From contig NC_058141.1 in assembly GCF_011075055.1 (NCBI RefSeq), positions 12,967,639-13,031,638 on the forward strand: a stretch of 64,000 nt of DNA, given 5' to 3'. The position numbers and the translations under genes were made by a program. Every line of letters begins with the position of its first letter. Position 1 is the stretch's first letter. The notes under the pieces are model-generated. The model saw only the letters and a program-made list of their open reading frames with translations, was not told the origin of the DNA and made no database searches. The DNA is from Mangifera indica (Eukaryota > Streptophyta > Magnoliopsida > Sapindales > Anacardiaceae). This document shows positions 1-14,000 of this stretch, in pieces.

Positions 1-2
1 GT

Positions 3-200
3 GGGTGGATAAAAAACCTGGAGTCTGAGGGCTCAGTTGCATTGCCTCTGCTTGATGACATAGAAAGCATTCAGTATAGCATTGCGAAGGACTTGGAATT
101 TATTAGAGAAGGATCAAAAAAATCAGTAAGAGCACAATTCCTCGGGTCTAGTTTCTCACTTTGGAATCGGATTGGCTCGCTTTGGGAAATTAGAAACTAA
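3..200 (+). CDS. 3'-terminal exon of an unrecognised gene (partial)
   Basis: An open frame runs from the window edge to a TAA at 198-200 and encodes 65 residues that look protein-like (start GWIKNLESEG, end IGSLWEIRN). The composition is balanced and the sequence around it drops at once to AT-rich non-coding DNA, which fits the last exon of a gene entering from the left. I do not recognise the family; there are no obvious metal-binding, membrane or catalytic motifs in this short piece. The exon could also start inside the window, or be a pseudogene remnant. Confidence 0.45.
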   Translation, partial: GWIKNLESEGSVALPLLDDIESIQYSIAKDLEFIREGSKKSVRAQFLGSSFSLWNRIGSLWEIRN

Positions 201-1131
201 GCCTTGATCACTGACACACAGCTTACTTAGTTTGCCAAAAGTGAGGTAAATTTGAAAATGTAACATGTTCGTTTGGTTCATCATAGAAAAAAATATCAAA
301 TTAATTGGATGATTCATAGCGTTAAAAATCTGTTGACTTACAGTTTTAACTTACTGATCCAATCAGTTATTAAATATAATGTCAAATTAAATACAACAGA
401 AGCATCTCATATATGACTGTGAACATACATTAAAGGAATTTATGTGAAAATTATATGGTTGAAATATAGTACTTTTTTAGAATGATTGGAATTGACTTTC
501 AGCTAACATTATAAAGCTTTGAAAGTCTCTGTCAGTCTTCTTGCTTTCTCTCCCCTATGTTCCTATGTTCTATTCAGGGTAATAAAACTTAGATAATCTA
601 TGTTTTATTATTGATATTATTTTGTTTAATTCATAAAATAATTAAAAATTATGATAATATATCATCAAGGTACTTTAAGAGGTGATATAGAAAGAAATCT
701 AAAATTCACCTCTCTCATAGGTGTAAAAAAATTATTGAAGTAAATTTAACTATGTGAGGATTTTAACTTTGCTCTCTCAATTTTTAAGAGAGAAAATGTC
801 TTGTTATCAATTAAAAAATGAGCCACCCAACCTCCATTAATTCCACTATTTTATTTCAAATCGAGGATATAGTTTCTTGGGAGGCTACCTTTGGAGCCAA
901 GTTAAAAAATGTTGTCTTCGGTCCTTCCTTTATCAAGTGAATGGCCAGGACTGGGTTTTTATGGTTGACCCTAATATATCTTGCCATCGATTTATTTGTT
1001 TAGTGTCATTCACTAATAGATCTTGCTATTGATTTATTTGTTGTGGCAACTTCCTCTAGACAATTACTTTGGGGGGCATAATATCCTACTGTATGGATTA
1101 GGTTTTTGTCAAAGTCAAACTTAGCTGCACA
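201..1131. other. Intergenic, AT-rich
   Basis: No open frame or structured repeat that I can support. It is presumably the 3' flank of the unknown gene at the window start and the 3' flank of the receptor-kinase remnant that follows. Confidence 0.5.
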
Positions 1132-1700
1132 CTAGTTGACAGACAATATGTATGGTTTGCATGGATTCGGGTTCACTTCTAGGCCCAAAAGAGCCACCTC
1201 TATGATGGATATTAGTTTCCTACGAACATCAGGGGATGGAGATGGGAGTGGTGAGTCTAACATTTGATCAAGCAGTGCGTTCACATTTGAAGCTAAAGAA
1301 GGAGAGGAAAGAAAATCTCTTGGATGCTTCCTGGGAAGTACTTCCAGTGTTACCACTCCAAAACTATACACATCACATTTTTTCAGTTACTTTAATTGTG
1401 TAAGCAAATTCTGCAAAATGAAAAAATAATTGATCAATCATATTATGTCAATGTTTTATAGGATAACTAAAGGTTATAACTAATAATAAATTGTATACCA
1501 GATACAATATATTCACTAGAAGAGTTTGGCTTGAGGAATTTGGCTGTTCCAAAATCTGCAACAGGAGCTTCATATTCTTCATTTGCTTGTTATGTCCCGA
1601 TGGACAATGAGTGACATACTATCAAGAGGCATGTAAACCAAAGCATTAGCCACACCAGTCTAATTCTATTGCAGCCATTTCATTTAGCAAACTATCCAAG
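1132..1700 (-). pseudogene. LRR receptor-like kinase fragment (MIK2-like), degenerate
   Basis: The minus strand carries the C-terminal half of a receptor-kinase catalytic domain in pieces. Around 1600-1500 one reads the catalytic loop (HRDI) and, in a neighbouring frame, ADFGTAKFLKPNSS, the activation-segment start typical of plant MIK2-type LRR-RLKs. A second piece, 1371-1132, reads MYSFGVVTLEVLPRKHPRD and then the helical end of the kinase domain (subdomains IX-XI). Between them lies an interval with stops, and the extracellular LRRs, transmembrane segment and N-lobe are absent. The frame breaks and missing halves make this a dead fragment. Family assignment is by motif wording; the exact paralogue is not determinable. 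Confidence 0.7.
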
Positions 1701-3761
1701 ATAGTTTGAATTGGTTTAAATTCAAGCAAAAGGTTTCAGATTTGAAAATGGACAATGGAGGACAGTTATCAAAGTACGACAAAAATTAGTTAAATGTACA
1801 AGAAGTGTCCATTCTTGTGTCAATTTCTGTTATTTTATTGTTTACTGGATTATATTTGTCGGACTTGGTCTTGTGAATGTATGTTATATTGAACTTAGTT
1901 GAATCATGTAAAAATTGTTGGATTAATTTGATTGTGATTGTTGATTGTATGTGAAAGTTCCAAGTTTGAGAAGAAATTGTTTCGGAAATGATCTTCAGTC
2001 ATTTTATTTTTGTCCTCCATTTTAAGAAGGGATATCATTATAATTAAAAATAAAATATTATTCTTCTTCTTCTTATTTCCTACTTCTTCGGTAAAGCTTT
2101 ATATTTGCAGTTACCGGAACTTAAAAAGGGTGTTTCAATTCAATGGCTATGAAACTGAATTTGTTTGTTCTATTAAGATGGGATTCAAAAGTGATTCGGC
2201 TTTTGTCTTTAATGGGAGCATTATTATTATTATAGTTGTCAGTATTGAATTTGATGGAACATAACATGGCAATGTTTCAGTTCTTACCCCACAAACTGCT
2301 TATGCGAGAAAGTGGTTCTACTTCTACCAGCCTTTTCCAGGAAAATATCAGTCAACTTTCTTGTCATCTCTAGAACTAGAAGCCCTTGATTGATATATAA
2401 CATTAACCACTTCAAATCACTAACTTAATTCCATCTAATTACACATATAATTAAACTCATACTTGATAACCCACTAATAAAATCTTCCATACAAAGTATC
2501 CATCAATGCTTCATGACTACTCAGAAGTAGTGAAATCTAGTCTTCCATTACATTCACAGGTTTCCTGTTCTTGAGGGCATGGAAGCTCCTTTAAAAAAAA
2601 AATGTTCTTCTGAAACTTTTCCATACATCTACCATTAAATCCACTAATTATTCTACTTTCAGCCATGGTGGAACTCTTGTGTTTTTGTTCTTGTGATGAT
2701 GGGTAGGTGAAGGATAACTTGTCCTTATCAAAGCAGAAATAAACGTGTTCAAGTCATCTATAGAAGCCGTTGGATTGGGTTTAACATCGAGAAAGGAAAA
2801 TTCATTGACAATTTCTTATAATTGAATCCATGATTTGGTTTGGAATTAGGGTGTGACTTAACTGTGCTTATAAGTTATAACCAATAGGGACCCAAAAAAA
2901 AAAAAAAGACTTGAAGAAGATACATCAAGCGTAGTTTTTGGATATGACTGAGCTGGACGTTTGGTGCATTGCCCAATTCCGAAGCCACGTTTTGGTCCAA
3001 ATCGATTGATTGAATTGAAGTGGCGTTTTCTTGAGGGACCTCTCTCTCTCTCTTTCTCAATTGCTAATAATTGATAACACTAGTTGTATTCTGTTAATAA
3101 TATAATAGTATAATATATATGTATTTTACTGTTTAATTTGTTGATAATGAAGCTCTTAGATAAAGACGTGACTATGATTATTATCTAATCTTTTTCAATA
3201 GGTGATTTTAGTGGTGAAGAGGTGAGTTTGTAAGGTTTGGATTTATGTCTCTGGATAATTATCCAGTCTGATAGTTATAAAATTAATTATTAAATTTAAA
3301 ATTTAATTTATTTCATGTAATTGGTATAATCGAAAAACCCCTTCAGCAGGATTGGGATTTATTATTTGAAAAAAAAAAAAAAAAAAAATCTTTTTAATGT
3401 TTTCATCAAAAGAAATGGATTACAGGTGTCTAAAATTGGGTCAAGAAATAGTCATTTGATCTACCAATCACATGCACTTTTAACGGCGACAAATAGTTCG
3501 TTTGGGTGGGCTCTCCCTTACCTTAATTTTTCATCAAGGTCTTCTCCTCTTCCAGATGCATCTTTTAGAGCAGTTTCTTAATCCCATTTTAATCCCGGCA
3601 GGTCTCTAAACACGCAGCAACTCAAAGTTTTCAATTTTTCTAACAGCATCTTGGACCTGTTCTTTGTTGTAATGAATTCTTGATTTTTATCTCATCAAAG
3701 CAACAAATTATTACGAGCTCATCTTGCAAGATCTCTTTACTCACGCAAAAATCAAATCTTG
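1701..3761. other. Intergenic and promoter region of the kinase gene
   Basis: No supportable gene. It contains A-runs at 2895-2908 and 3369-3388 and a short CT-rich stretch near 3043-3057. The last ~150 bases before 3762 are likely the kinase 5' leader. Confidence 0.5.
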
Positions 3762-5218
3762 ATGGGGTATCTTTCTTGCAAAGCTGACTCAGCTGTCTCT
3801 GTAATTTCCACAAAGTCTGTCGCTTCACGGCAAACTCAATCCTCAAAAACTAGTCAAAAGCAAGAGAAGCCTATCAAGATCCAACAGTTTGATTACAGTG
3901 ACCTTGAAGCGGCCACCAATGGTTTTTCTGACCAAAAACTTCTGGGTAAAGGTAGCCACGGCTGTGTCTACAAGGCTGTTCTACGTGGTCGTCAAGTAGC
4001 CGTCAAGAAACCCTCGAAGAATCACGAGATCAGCCTTGAAGTTGATAATGAGATTGAAATCTTGTCCAAGATTCACAGCCCTCGATTGGTGAATCTCGTG
4101 GGCTTTTCTAATGATTCTAAAGATCGTTTATTGGTTGTTGAGTTTATGTCTAATGGTACTTTATATGATGTTCTCCATTCAAATAATCGACCACTGAATT
4201 GGGGTAGAAGAATTAGGTTGGCTTTGCAAGTTGCTAAAGCTATTGAAATACTTCATTCAGAAAAGCCTCCAATTATTCATAGAGATATTAAGTCAGCAAA
4301 TGTGTTGATTGATAGGAATTTCAATGCTAGATTAGGTGATTTTGGGTTGGCTTTAAGGTGTGGAGTTGACAACTATAGGCTTAGATCAACTCCACCTGCT
4401 GGGACTATTGGATATCTAGATCCATGTTATTTGACCCTGATAATTTGAGTACAAAAACGGATGTCTTCAGTTTTGGAATTTTGTTGCTGGAGATTATTAG
4501 TGGAAGAAAAGCCATTGATGTTGGGTTTTCTCCTCCTTCCATTGTGGATTGGGCTACTCCTTTGATAAAGAAAGGGAAGATTGTTGCTGTCTATGACCCG
4601 CAAATTCCGCTTCCTAGGGATCCTATTGTTAGGAAACAGTTAGCTGTGATCGCAGCACGATGTGTGAGGTCTTGCAGGGAAAGGAGGCCTACAATGAAAG
4701 AGGTTGTTGCTTGGTTAACTGGGTTGAGTAAATTGGTTCCCCTGCATTCATGGAACGGGTTTAACAATCCATGTTTGATGGTAGAGACAATGGGGAGGCC
4801 GGTTGAAGTTAGAAAAACCTTACAAGATGGCACTGGAGGGGAGAGTTTGGATGTGGTAGATGGTAAATTGAATAGGATGGCAATGAGAGACTCGCGGAGA
4901 GTGTATTCAGATTTGGGTTTGAGGAGCAATTTGATGGAACTCATGGCTGGTACTGATGAGGACCAGGGATTTCAAGAAGAGGTAGATGGTGTTGAGCCAA
5001 ATATGAAGTCAGTGAAATGGGTATCTAGTTCAAGATTTGTTAGTGGAAGATACATTAACAAAGGGAGAGCTCAAGCACGAGCTCAAGTTAATGACAAGGT
5101 TGGCTTCTCCAGCTTCAGGAGAAACCAATCTATTGGGGATGGTTCAGAATTGTTTTCAACAAAAGCTGACAAGAATACTCGCTTGACTATAAGTTCTCGG
5201 GCAACTAATGATATGTAG
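3762..5218 (+). CDS. Serine/threonine-protein kinase-like, At3g51990 type, with a 1-base frameshift
   Basis: Single-exon cytoplasmic receptor-like kinase homologue. It begins MGYLSC, which I recall as the start of the Arabidopsis At3g51990 family; Cys6 after a Gly2 is a plausible lipidation site. Kinase landmarks are intact: glycine loop LGKGSHGCVY, VAVKK lysine, catalytic loop HRDIKSANVL, DFGLA. After GTIGYLDPCYLT (about residue 224) the frame is lost at 4433-4437, where ACCCTG stands where ACCCCTG is needed; the next frame then continues PDNLSTKTDVFSFG to a TAG at 5216-5218. Restoring one C would give a continuous protein of about 485 residues with a long polar C-terminal tail. Either a sequencing/assembly error in a C-run or a recent null mutation. 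No in-frame rescue (intron) is apparent. Family certain, functional state uncertain. Confidence 0.85.
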
Positions 5219-8081
5219 TAGCTGCAAGCATTTGATTCAAATGATTTGGCAATGGAGCAAAGTTGTGAATGTTAGCTTGCCATCCTTGCAAATAGCATTC
5301 ATGGTGTCTAGTTTTCCGGTGGATTTCTACCATTAGTCATTTTTTCCAGAGTTATTTCAGTTGTAATGGCTTAATGCATTGTCAATTTTAGCGCAGATAT
5401 AGATCCAGTGGACATTGTTCAGGTCCCCTATAGGTTGTTAATCCTTTTTCATTTTCCCACTTTCATTCTGCAAAGCTTAGGTATGATAAAAAATTCTGTT
5501 CTTACACACATAAAGCTGATTCAAAATTCATTAGCCGATTGTTATTTAACTGAGTCCACTTTTTGCTATAAAAAATTCAGTATTTGCCAAATTGTTGCAT
5601 AACTGGCACTGTTATGCCCTTAAATTGTGGGGAGATGTGTTCATGGCATGAATATCCAAGTGTTAAGAAGTTGAAGAATAGTTGGATTATGATTCCTATG
5701 CACACTTTCAAACAATTTGTTTTGGTTTTTACATGGACTCATTCAAGTAAATTTATTTTTTTGTTTTCAGAATAACAAATATCCCGCATTTCCTGAAGTT
5801 TAATTCTTGAAATCCCTACGTTTGTGTTTAGCCACATGTGAGTTTGTTATGGAATAATCTTATCTGGTGTATAGAGGTCCAAATTGACAAGAAAAACTAA
5901 GATTAAAACAAGTTTTCATATTAGATTCCTCAGGCTAGCTTCAACTTTTTCAGTATGTACATATTTTCTTGTTGCGAAGGATCAATGTGGATCCTCAACT
6001 CTGTTCTCTGCAATCTCATAAAACTGGGAAGTGCAACTTCAGTCATGCACCAATGAACCAAGAAAATTAGTCACAGTCACAACCATGTTCCACTCTGGAT
6101 TTCAAATTAGATTAAGGGATTTCTTCAACTCTGGATTTCTTATTTTTATTAGTTGTCTATCTCATTTTATGGTGACCTGTTACAAAATCTAGTGGAATCT
6201 GGAGAACTTGTGTTACTAAAAATAAAACCTTGTGGCATGAAGAGCTTTGTAGTTATGAGGTTGGTGGTGACCAATAAAACTGCTGCCCTGTAGCCACAGA
6301 GATCATTATGCTTGGTTAAATAAATTGTAAATCATTATAGTTGTTGGTGTTTCTATAATTAGCTAATATTGACCCTATAATGTGCCAGGAACAAGTTATC
6401 CAATTGTATAATTGAGTTCATAATTTCTCTCTGCCTGCCTTCTATTGACCTAAAATTATCTGTCGTTAAGAATGATCACAGAAGCACCTAACACAAATCA
6501 TGAGCTGGTATTACCTCCCATTTGCCTCGTCCTCTGGTTCAATTACGAGTATTTGATACCCTTCGTTTTTACTATGGCTGATGAAAGCACCTTGATTTTT
6601 TTTTAACTTTCCGAGGGAAATTAGTTGGTAATAATGTTGTTGTGTAATCTTTCCAATACAAGTAACCTTTTAGACCAAACCTAGATGGCATAAAACTTGT
6701 TTGAAACTTTATTAAGCTTACTGTGTTCTTGGCTTTATAGTCATTCGGAATGCCAATAAAAAAAAACATACAAACTTAAAAAAATTGGAGGCAATATTCA
6801 CTTGACATCCAAAACAAGCCGTTTTTGTTTTGTTTCGTTGTGATTAATTCCACTGGCAGTGAGGCACTGGATGCAAACTTTTCAGGTACAGTTTTGAGGT
6901 CCAAGAAATGGGTTAGAATTATCGTTGCAGCCAAAAACTTCAAAGATAAATTTTTTATCAATTTACCCAAGCAAGAGAAGCTGGCCCAAGAACCTGTTTC
7001 AAACTGGCAAACATGGAGAAAAGAGAGGGTGTCTGTAGTGTAGCTGATGGCATCGAGGAAAAATTATATTCTCTTTTTTCCCAATTTCAAGTCTTATTTA
7101 CAGTCTAGAACTTTGGCATATCCATGTGCCAAGAATTAAATGACAAAAGCAGATATTTTTCTCAATCATTAAGGGTAGAATAACGAGAAGAAGAGCCACT
7201 TCGGAAAGTTGCACTTGGGTGGAACCCTTTAATCCAATAGTTAATTCATTCTCAAAATATTATTTATTTTAAATATATAATTTATCATAATTTTATTTTT
7301 AAATTTTATAACTCAAAACTCAAAACGTTTTTTAACTAACATTGCTTAGTAAGATACATAAACAAACCCAATATTTTTTCTATATTTCCCCAATGTAAGA
7401 TTTTTTTAATGGTGTTACACAGGCAAAAATGTCAAAACTCAATTGTAGTTAGTTAGCTTGTTTCTATATCAATAAAAACAATGAATCTTTTCTAAGCATC
7501 TTGTTCATGCAAATTCACAAGAGTTAACTGTAATTAAATAGCAAACAAACCGCTCATAAAATTATCTTTTCAACATTTCATTCAAGGTTGTTATAAATAC
7601 TCAACAATCAAAGGATTCAAACCCCAAATACTAACAACTTTAACAATATAGATTATCAATAGATGCATGAGCCTGAAGCAGCATTCATGGCGGTGGACCA
7701 TTGGATAAGCTAAAATGAAAGAGTAAGCACTACTTGTAAACCTTTGAGAGAGTAAGCAATAATACTGAACACTGGGGCCTCAAAATATTAAGACCGAACA
7801 AAACAAAAAAAAAAAAACATTTATAAAACTCTATTTTCTCAAATATCAACTGAATAACAAAATCAATTGTCAACTGCATTCATGTACTGAAAACTATCTT
7901 CACTAACTGCGCTTCCACCCCAGTCAATATCTTGTAAGTAAGAAAACCGTCGATCCAAAATCCTGATGAAACAATTGTTGTGTACATCTAATTAAAACGT
8001 CACTGCCTGAGTAGATCACCAGATATATGAAACAAAAAATATGCAAACTGGGGATTAATTCCCCAAGGATTTTGTCTCTTC
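5219..8081. other. Intergenic between kinase and SEC31 3' ends
   Basis: Tail-to-tail intergenic space. Short open frames here (e.g. 6825-7043) lack family resemblance and are not supported as genes. The final ~450 bases are probably the SEC31 3' untranslated region and flank. Confidence 0.5.
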
Positions 8082-11000
8082 TTAACTTAATCTAACATTC
8101 TGTCTTGTCTTGATCATTCTTTTAAGTGTGGCTAGCCAGAAATTGCACTCATCCCACTCACTTGTGGTAAGAAGTACCTGTTCAAAGCAAAGTGAAGATC
8201 TAATAATTAATCATACACTTAAAATGGAATTGCCTACAAAAAACCAAAAAAAAGAAAAAAAAAACACAATTAGTCCTTATTGTTTTACCTGGATTTGTAG
8301 GGCTGTACTAAAATCATTATTGTCCAAAGCTTGGCAGAGCTGAATAAGCTTATCAACCGCATTTTTAGAGATGTCCCCGCTGTTGAGCTTGGCAAACAAG
8401 GCCCCTAGCTTTTTTGAGTTATCTTCTATTTCACGCTTTTTGGCTGGATTAGCACGAGCACCTCCCAGTGCTTCTGATGTCTCCTTATAAAGTTTTGCCA
8501 ATGTCATGATGACAGGTTTTTGATGAGCTGCAGCATATATGCAAAATCAACCCAAGTTCCAAAAGATAAAGCAAATCAAGAAATAATTAAAGAATATGGA
8601 GAGCTACCAAACAAAACAGTTGCATTATTTCCCATGTCTAACTAAACAAATAGAAATATTCTTTAACCACTAAAAGACCAAAAAGGGCCCTGAAATGAGC
8701 TATTTTATGCCAAATACTGTTACATGCCAAATCATTTACTTTTGTTCAATGCTTTCTTTAAAGAGAAAGCAACAAGATACTTCTTTTGGTTTGCCGTGAC
8801 AAGCATATGTACATCTTTGGAAAGACATGGATATTGAGGCAAAAATTAACAAATCTATAGCCACCACCAATAGTGTATAATGCCTTCAAGGTGCCCAGAG
8901 TTGCTACACAGTTCAATTGCAAACCCAAAAAATTTTTTTATGGGATAAACTTTCACCACAATCATCAGGACTACCAGATTTGATCTTGACAACCCAAAAT
9001 TCAATATTTCTTTCACCAACTAACAAGAAACAAATTACCAGGTACATTTGATGTATCAACAGTCTGTATTGTTGGTGGTGCTGCTGCAGGTGGAACAGCT
9101 GGTTGTATAGGTGCTGCCTGAGTCGGACTAGCTGGTTGCATTGGTCCCACCCCAGATCTTTGAACAACGCCTGTACCAGTCATGGGCATAAATCCCATTG
9201 GTGTAGTTGTAGGAGCAGTTGTAGGAGCTACAACCTTTGGCATTTTAGGGCCAGGAACAGATGCCAAAGGTGATGGCCCATGAGCATCAGGCCCAGGAGG
9301 TACAGGATGATAACCTGCGTTAGAAGTCCCCTGAAAATTTTCATGCAAAGGGATTCTTCAGTATATCAGTTAGAAACAATACCTACCAAGAGAAACATTC
9401 AATTCTTAAGAAGATATACTGACAGGATACAATTGAGAACCCAAAGTTGGTTGCTGATATTGATCAGCATTTCTCAGCACAGGAGGAGTTGAAGGAATGA
9501 AGGGCCTCATAGCAGGCTGTGAGGGAGCAGAAGGAGTAAAATGTGGCTACATGAAAAAGGATATAAGCTTGATTAATCATCAAAAAACATTTAAGAGAAT
9601 ATATACCGCACTGTAAACAAAAACTGTAATCCAAAACCACAATTTCTCCTGATAAGTAACAAGAAAAAAACTTTTGTCCAATCGTGATTAATATAAAAAT
9701 GAAAAGGAAAAGGCCAAGTAATTCAGAGTACCTGAGTTGCCGGAGATGGTATAAATAAGCTAGGTTGTTGCACAGGCTGGTACTGTGCAGAAGCACCGAA
9801 TCCTCTGCCATTCCCATAAGGAGCCGATGGTGGTTGATAATTCTCAACATACAAACTGCCAGGAACTGTCTGATGCAATTGGGCAGGTGCTGGTTCCTGA
9901 GCAATACAGATGCAAGCCAAAGTGTAATTCAGAGCAAGACAGCTCAAAATCAAACCTGAACTGTAACAAGAACAAAATTCTAGAAATAAACAGTAGACAT
10001 ACGCACATGATAATAATGATAAGAGGAGTCAACCATGCCGAAATTGGAATGATCAACACCATGCACTGATCTATTTTGTAGTTGAGAGTTCTCATAAGAC
10101 ACAGCAGTAGCTTCTTTCTCTGTAACAATGAATTGGAGGAAATCATCAGCTACTAATAGATACTGCAAGTAGCAAGATATATGTGTGTGATGCTATAGAC
10201 TATAATAAACCTTGTTCAATTTAATCATCAAATGAACTAAAATGAATAATGACAGTAATTTGGACTCATCAACTCAAGAAATATGAGTAATGGTAATTTG
10301 TGAAAAACAATTGGAAGATTATAGCATCAAAGTCATCATTATATCTCCCAATTGCAATTGTGTGGCACGGGTGGTGACACCAAGATTGCAGTGTCTACCC
10401 AGAGCTAGCGTAAAACCAATCTACATGAGTGTCAGAGTCGCAGAGGATGATGGTATGTTATGATTCTAAGCGCAAAGTATGAGATTTGGATCCCATATCA
10501 GAAAATATGTGTTTTTGGTGTGTAAGAATGGATTTAAGTCGAGCTGAGCTTAAGCTAGGCTCAATTTGAGTGCGACCAAGCTCGAGCTTAAGCTTGTCGA
10601 ACTCGCTTCAAAAGCATTTGAGCTTGACTCGTTTAAGAAATGTCAAGCTTGAGTTCGAGCTTGAATTGAACTTTGAGTTTGACTCGATATTAAACAACAT
10701 CGTTTTGATGTATACTGATCAAAACAACGTCGTTTTAGTCCATTCATATCAAATTTTTTCAGGCCAGTGAGCTTAGCAAACCAAACACCTCATAAAGCTC
10801 TAACTCAAAAATATTTAACTTTTATGCTCGAGCTCACTTGAGTTGAGTTCATTTCGGGCTCAGCTAGAATCCAACCCTATTGGTGTGGGGTTTATATGGC
10901 TTTGACTCTCAAATTTCAACAACTAGCTTTTAGAATGTGATTCTCCCAAATTTGTATCAAATTAGTAATACAAATTGAGAAAATAATAGGAAAGTGTGAT

Positions 11001-14000
11001 GTACAAATTGCACATGCATTTTGAAAAAGAAAATATAATAACTGGAATACAAACCTAAAAAGGTACAAGATAATTCCCTTCAAGTTTAGAAAAGGATACA
11101 CCAAGCTACCACATTTTTCGGAAATTTGACTAGAACATATTTGTGCTATTACACAAACTCTGAACATACTTGACATCCAATTTTCGATAGAAAATAAGTA
11201 TTGTTAAAAAAGCACAACTAACACCTCAATTAGATGAAATTTAGCTTGTATTTCCTAAAAAACAATATGCACATTAGCACCAAAAACGAGAACCCCAAAA
11301 GCACCTACCAGGTTCAATAAAGCAAGCAATACGATCTCTTAAGATTGAAAGTTCGGGAGATAATTCATCTGATCCCAAAAGTTTCAAGTACTCCATTGCA
11401 GTTGTTAGAAGGCCTTGACTAGCTAAAATTTCTGCATATTTCTCAACAAGCTTGCACAGAGATGCACTAAATCTCTTCTGTCCACTTGCCAAAGCGAGAA
11501 CAATAGTCTTCTCCATCAAATCCTTTAAAAAAAAATATATTGCTCAAATATGACAACTTTCTACAGAAAAGATGTGTTGAGAATTTGTTAGACAATAGTA
11601 ATAATATTAATATTAATTGATTAATTCAGAAAATATTTTATTTTTAGTTTAATTTATGTGATTAGGAAAGTATATTTGATTAGTATAATATTTGAATTTG
11701 AAAGTTAGAATATCAGTAGAATAAATAGAGGTGATTGTCATTTGGGTATTTTGGGCAACCTTTAGCTGATTGGGATGCTATGACCTTTGAGAGGAAGGGC
11801 ACCTGTATTTGCCAAGGGAGGAATTAACACCTCTTCTTACCAACTCTTTTATCTTTTAAAACTGATAATATTGTGTTAGGTCCTTAACAAATTTAATATT
11901 AATGATATTTGTGTTAGGTTGCTAACAAATTGGTATCAAAGTTGTTGTGATTCTTAGGATCAGCAAACTCGATTTTGTGAAGGATGAAAGAGGAAGGTGG
12001 TTGTTGGTTTGGCAACTCACAAAAACAGAGGCTCGGTCTATGAGAGAGAAAGAGATTTGTCTTTGATGTGGGAGCAAATACGAACCAAATCATGATTGTA
12101 CATTTAAGTAATTGGCAATCTTGCCAATGGATGAAGACAAATCAGATGACAACAACATCCTAATCATGAGTGACAAAGAGAGAAGAGAGAAGTGGATACT
12201 TCACACATGACAATGGCCCAAAATCGTTAATTTGTCTAGTGGATAAGGACAGATCAAATGATGACAACATCTTGATTATGAGTGACAAGTAGAGAAGAGA
12301 GAAGTTGATACTTCAAACATGACAGTGGACCATAATTGTAAATCGGTAGATTTTGACAGAGAAAAACAACTAGTTCCAATGAAGATATTAAGTTGATGAT
12401 ACACCAAGAAAGGGAATTGGTAGAATATGGGGTTCAATAGGTTGAATACAATGTCCAAAAAGGGGAATCAACAGATTTGGGGTTAAATTGACGGATTCCG
12501 ATGACTTTCAGCAATCAGAATCCATTTGTTAATTGGGTGATTTGATTTTTTGTTGGTGATAGAGACAAATTGGGCAATAAACAAAGAAGAAAATGTGAAA
12601 CAGAAAGAAGACGCATGAGGTTAGGATCAACGAAGATGACGCTGAAAAAAAAAAGTACGGGGTTTACTTTTTCAATTAGTGGTAATTGGAATAATGACAA
12701 AATAGGAAGGTCTTTTTCCAAATTGGGTAGGAAGAAATGTTAAGATGAAAAAGAAATTTTCTAATTTTTCCACTTTGAACGGAAAGTGGTTTTCAGGAGG
12801 CAGGTAATGTTAGATAATAATATTAATACTAACTAATTAATTAATTAAGAAAATATTTGATTTTTAGATAATATATTTGATTAGGAAAGTATATATGATT
12901 AATATAACATTTGAATATGAAAGTCCGGGTATTGGTAAAATAAATAGAGATAATTAAATTGAGGAAGGGAAGGAGAATATTGTTATTTGGGTATTTTGAA
13001 CAGTCTTTGGCTGATTGGGAGACTATGGCCTTCGGGAGGAAGGGCACCTCTATTTGCCGTGGGAGGAGTTGGCACTTTTTGTTGCCAACACTTTTATCTT
13101 TTAACATTAATAATATTGTGTTAGGTTGCTAATAGTATTCTACTAAAGGTAGAGCGCATACTTGAAGAAGATCAACATAGGATTTCCCTTCATGCTCAGT
13201 TGCTAGGCTCCTTGACCAAATTTCAACTGTTTTATCAATGTTATTTGCACATATATAGCACAGAGTTGCTGCCAATGTATTCCCAGCTGCCATTAGCTTT
13301 GAAGCAAGTGCATCACAAAGCACAGTCCATTCCTCTCTCTGAGCAAACTGAAAGATGACAAGAAAGACATTAGTTGTCAACAAGCACATAACTTTGAGAC
13401 AAAATCTCAAATATTCAATGTGATAATTTTCCTTCCATGGATAGCTAATAATAATGGCACAAGTGACTGGGTAATCAATGGGACCATATCGCTTGTGCAA
13501 GTATAAGCAAAAACGGTAGGCCAAAATAAATTCAAGCAGACCATATCATCCACTAAGTATTTTCAACAATATTTCAGCATGACAAGTATAGTAACTCCCA
13601 AGCATTTTCAGCAAAAAGTAGGCCAGTGAGGTTATCAAGTCTGGCACTTCTAATTTTGCTCCAATGTTCAAAGTAATACGCTATACATTCTCACAGCATA
13701 ATAAATTCTATATTTGCTTCCCAAAAATCAGAATCTTACCGTACAGAGAAGGGCAAGTGTTTCTTTCCAGAATTTTAGAGGCCTGGTGTTCACAAGGCTC
13801 AGGAGATCATTATTCACCATTGCAGACACAACCTGGAAACAATCAATATAGAAGATCTTCAAAGCACATGCCCAGTTGCAAATATTCAATAATTCATGAG
13901 ATTCAAATGTGGCTATCCAAACTGCATTAAGTAAAAATGATCAGATCAGCTAAATGCAAGAGTAAAATTTAAGCTACCTTTAGATAAGGTGAACGACTCA

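Noticed and set aside
7600..7625. AGGATTCAAACCCC, resembling an inverse tRNA T-arm
   Set aside because: No matching acceptor, D or anticodon stems at proper distances on either strand.
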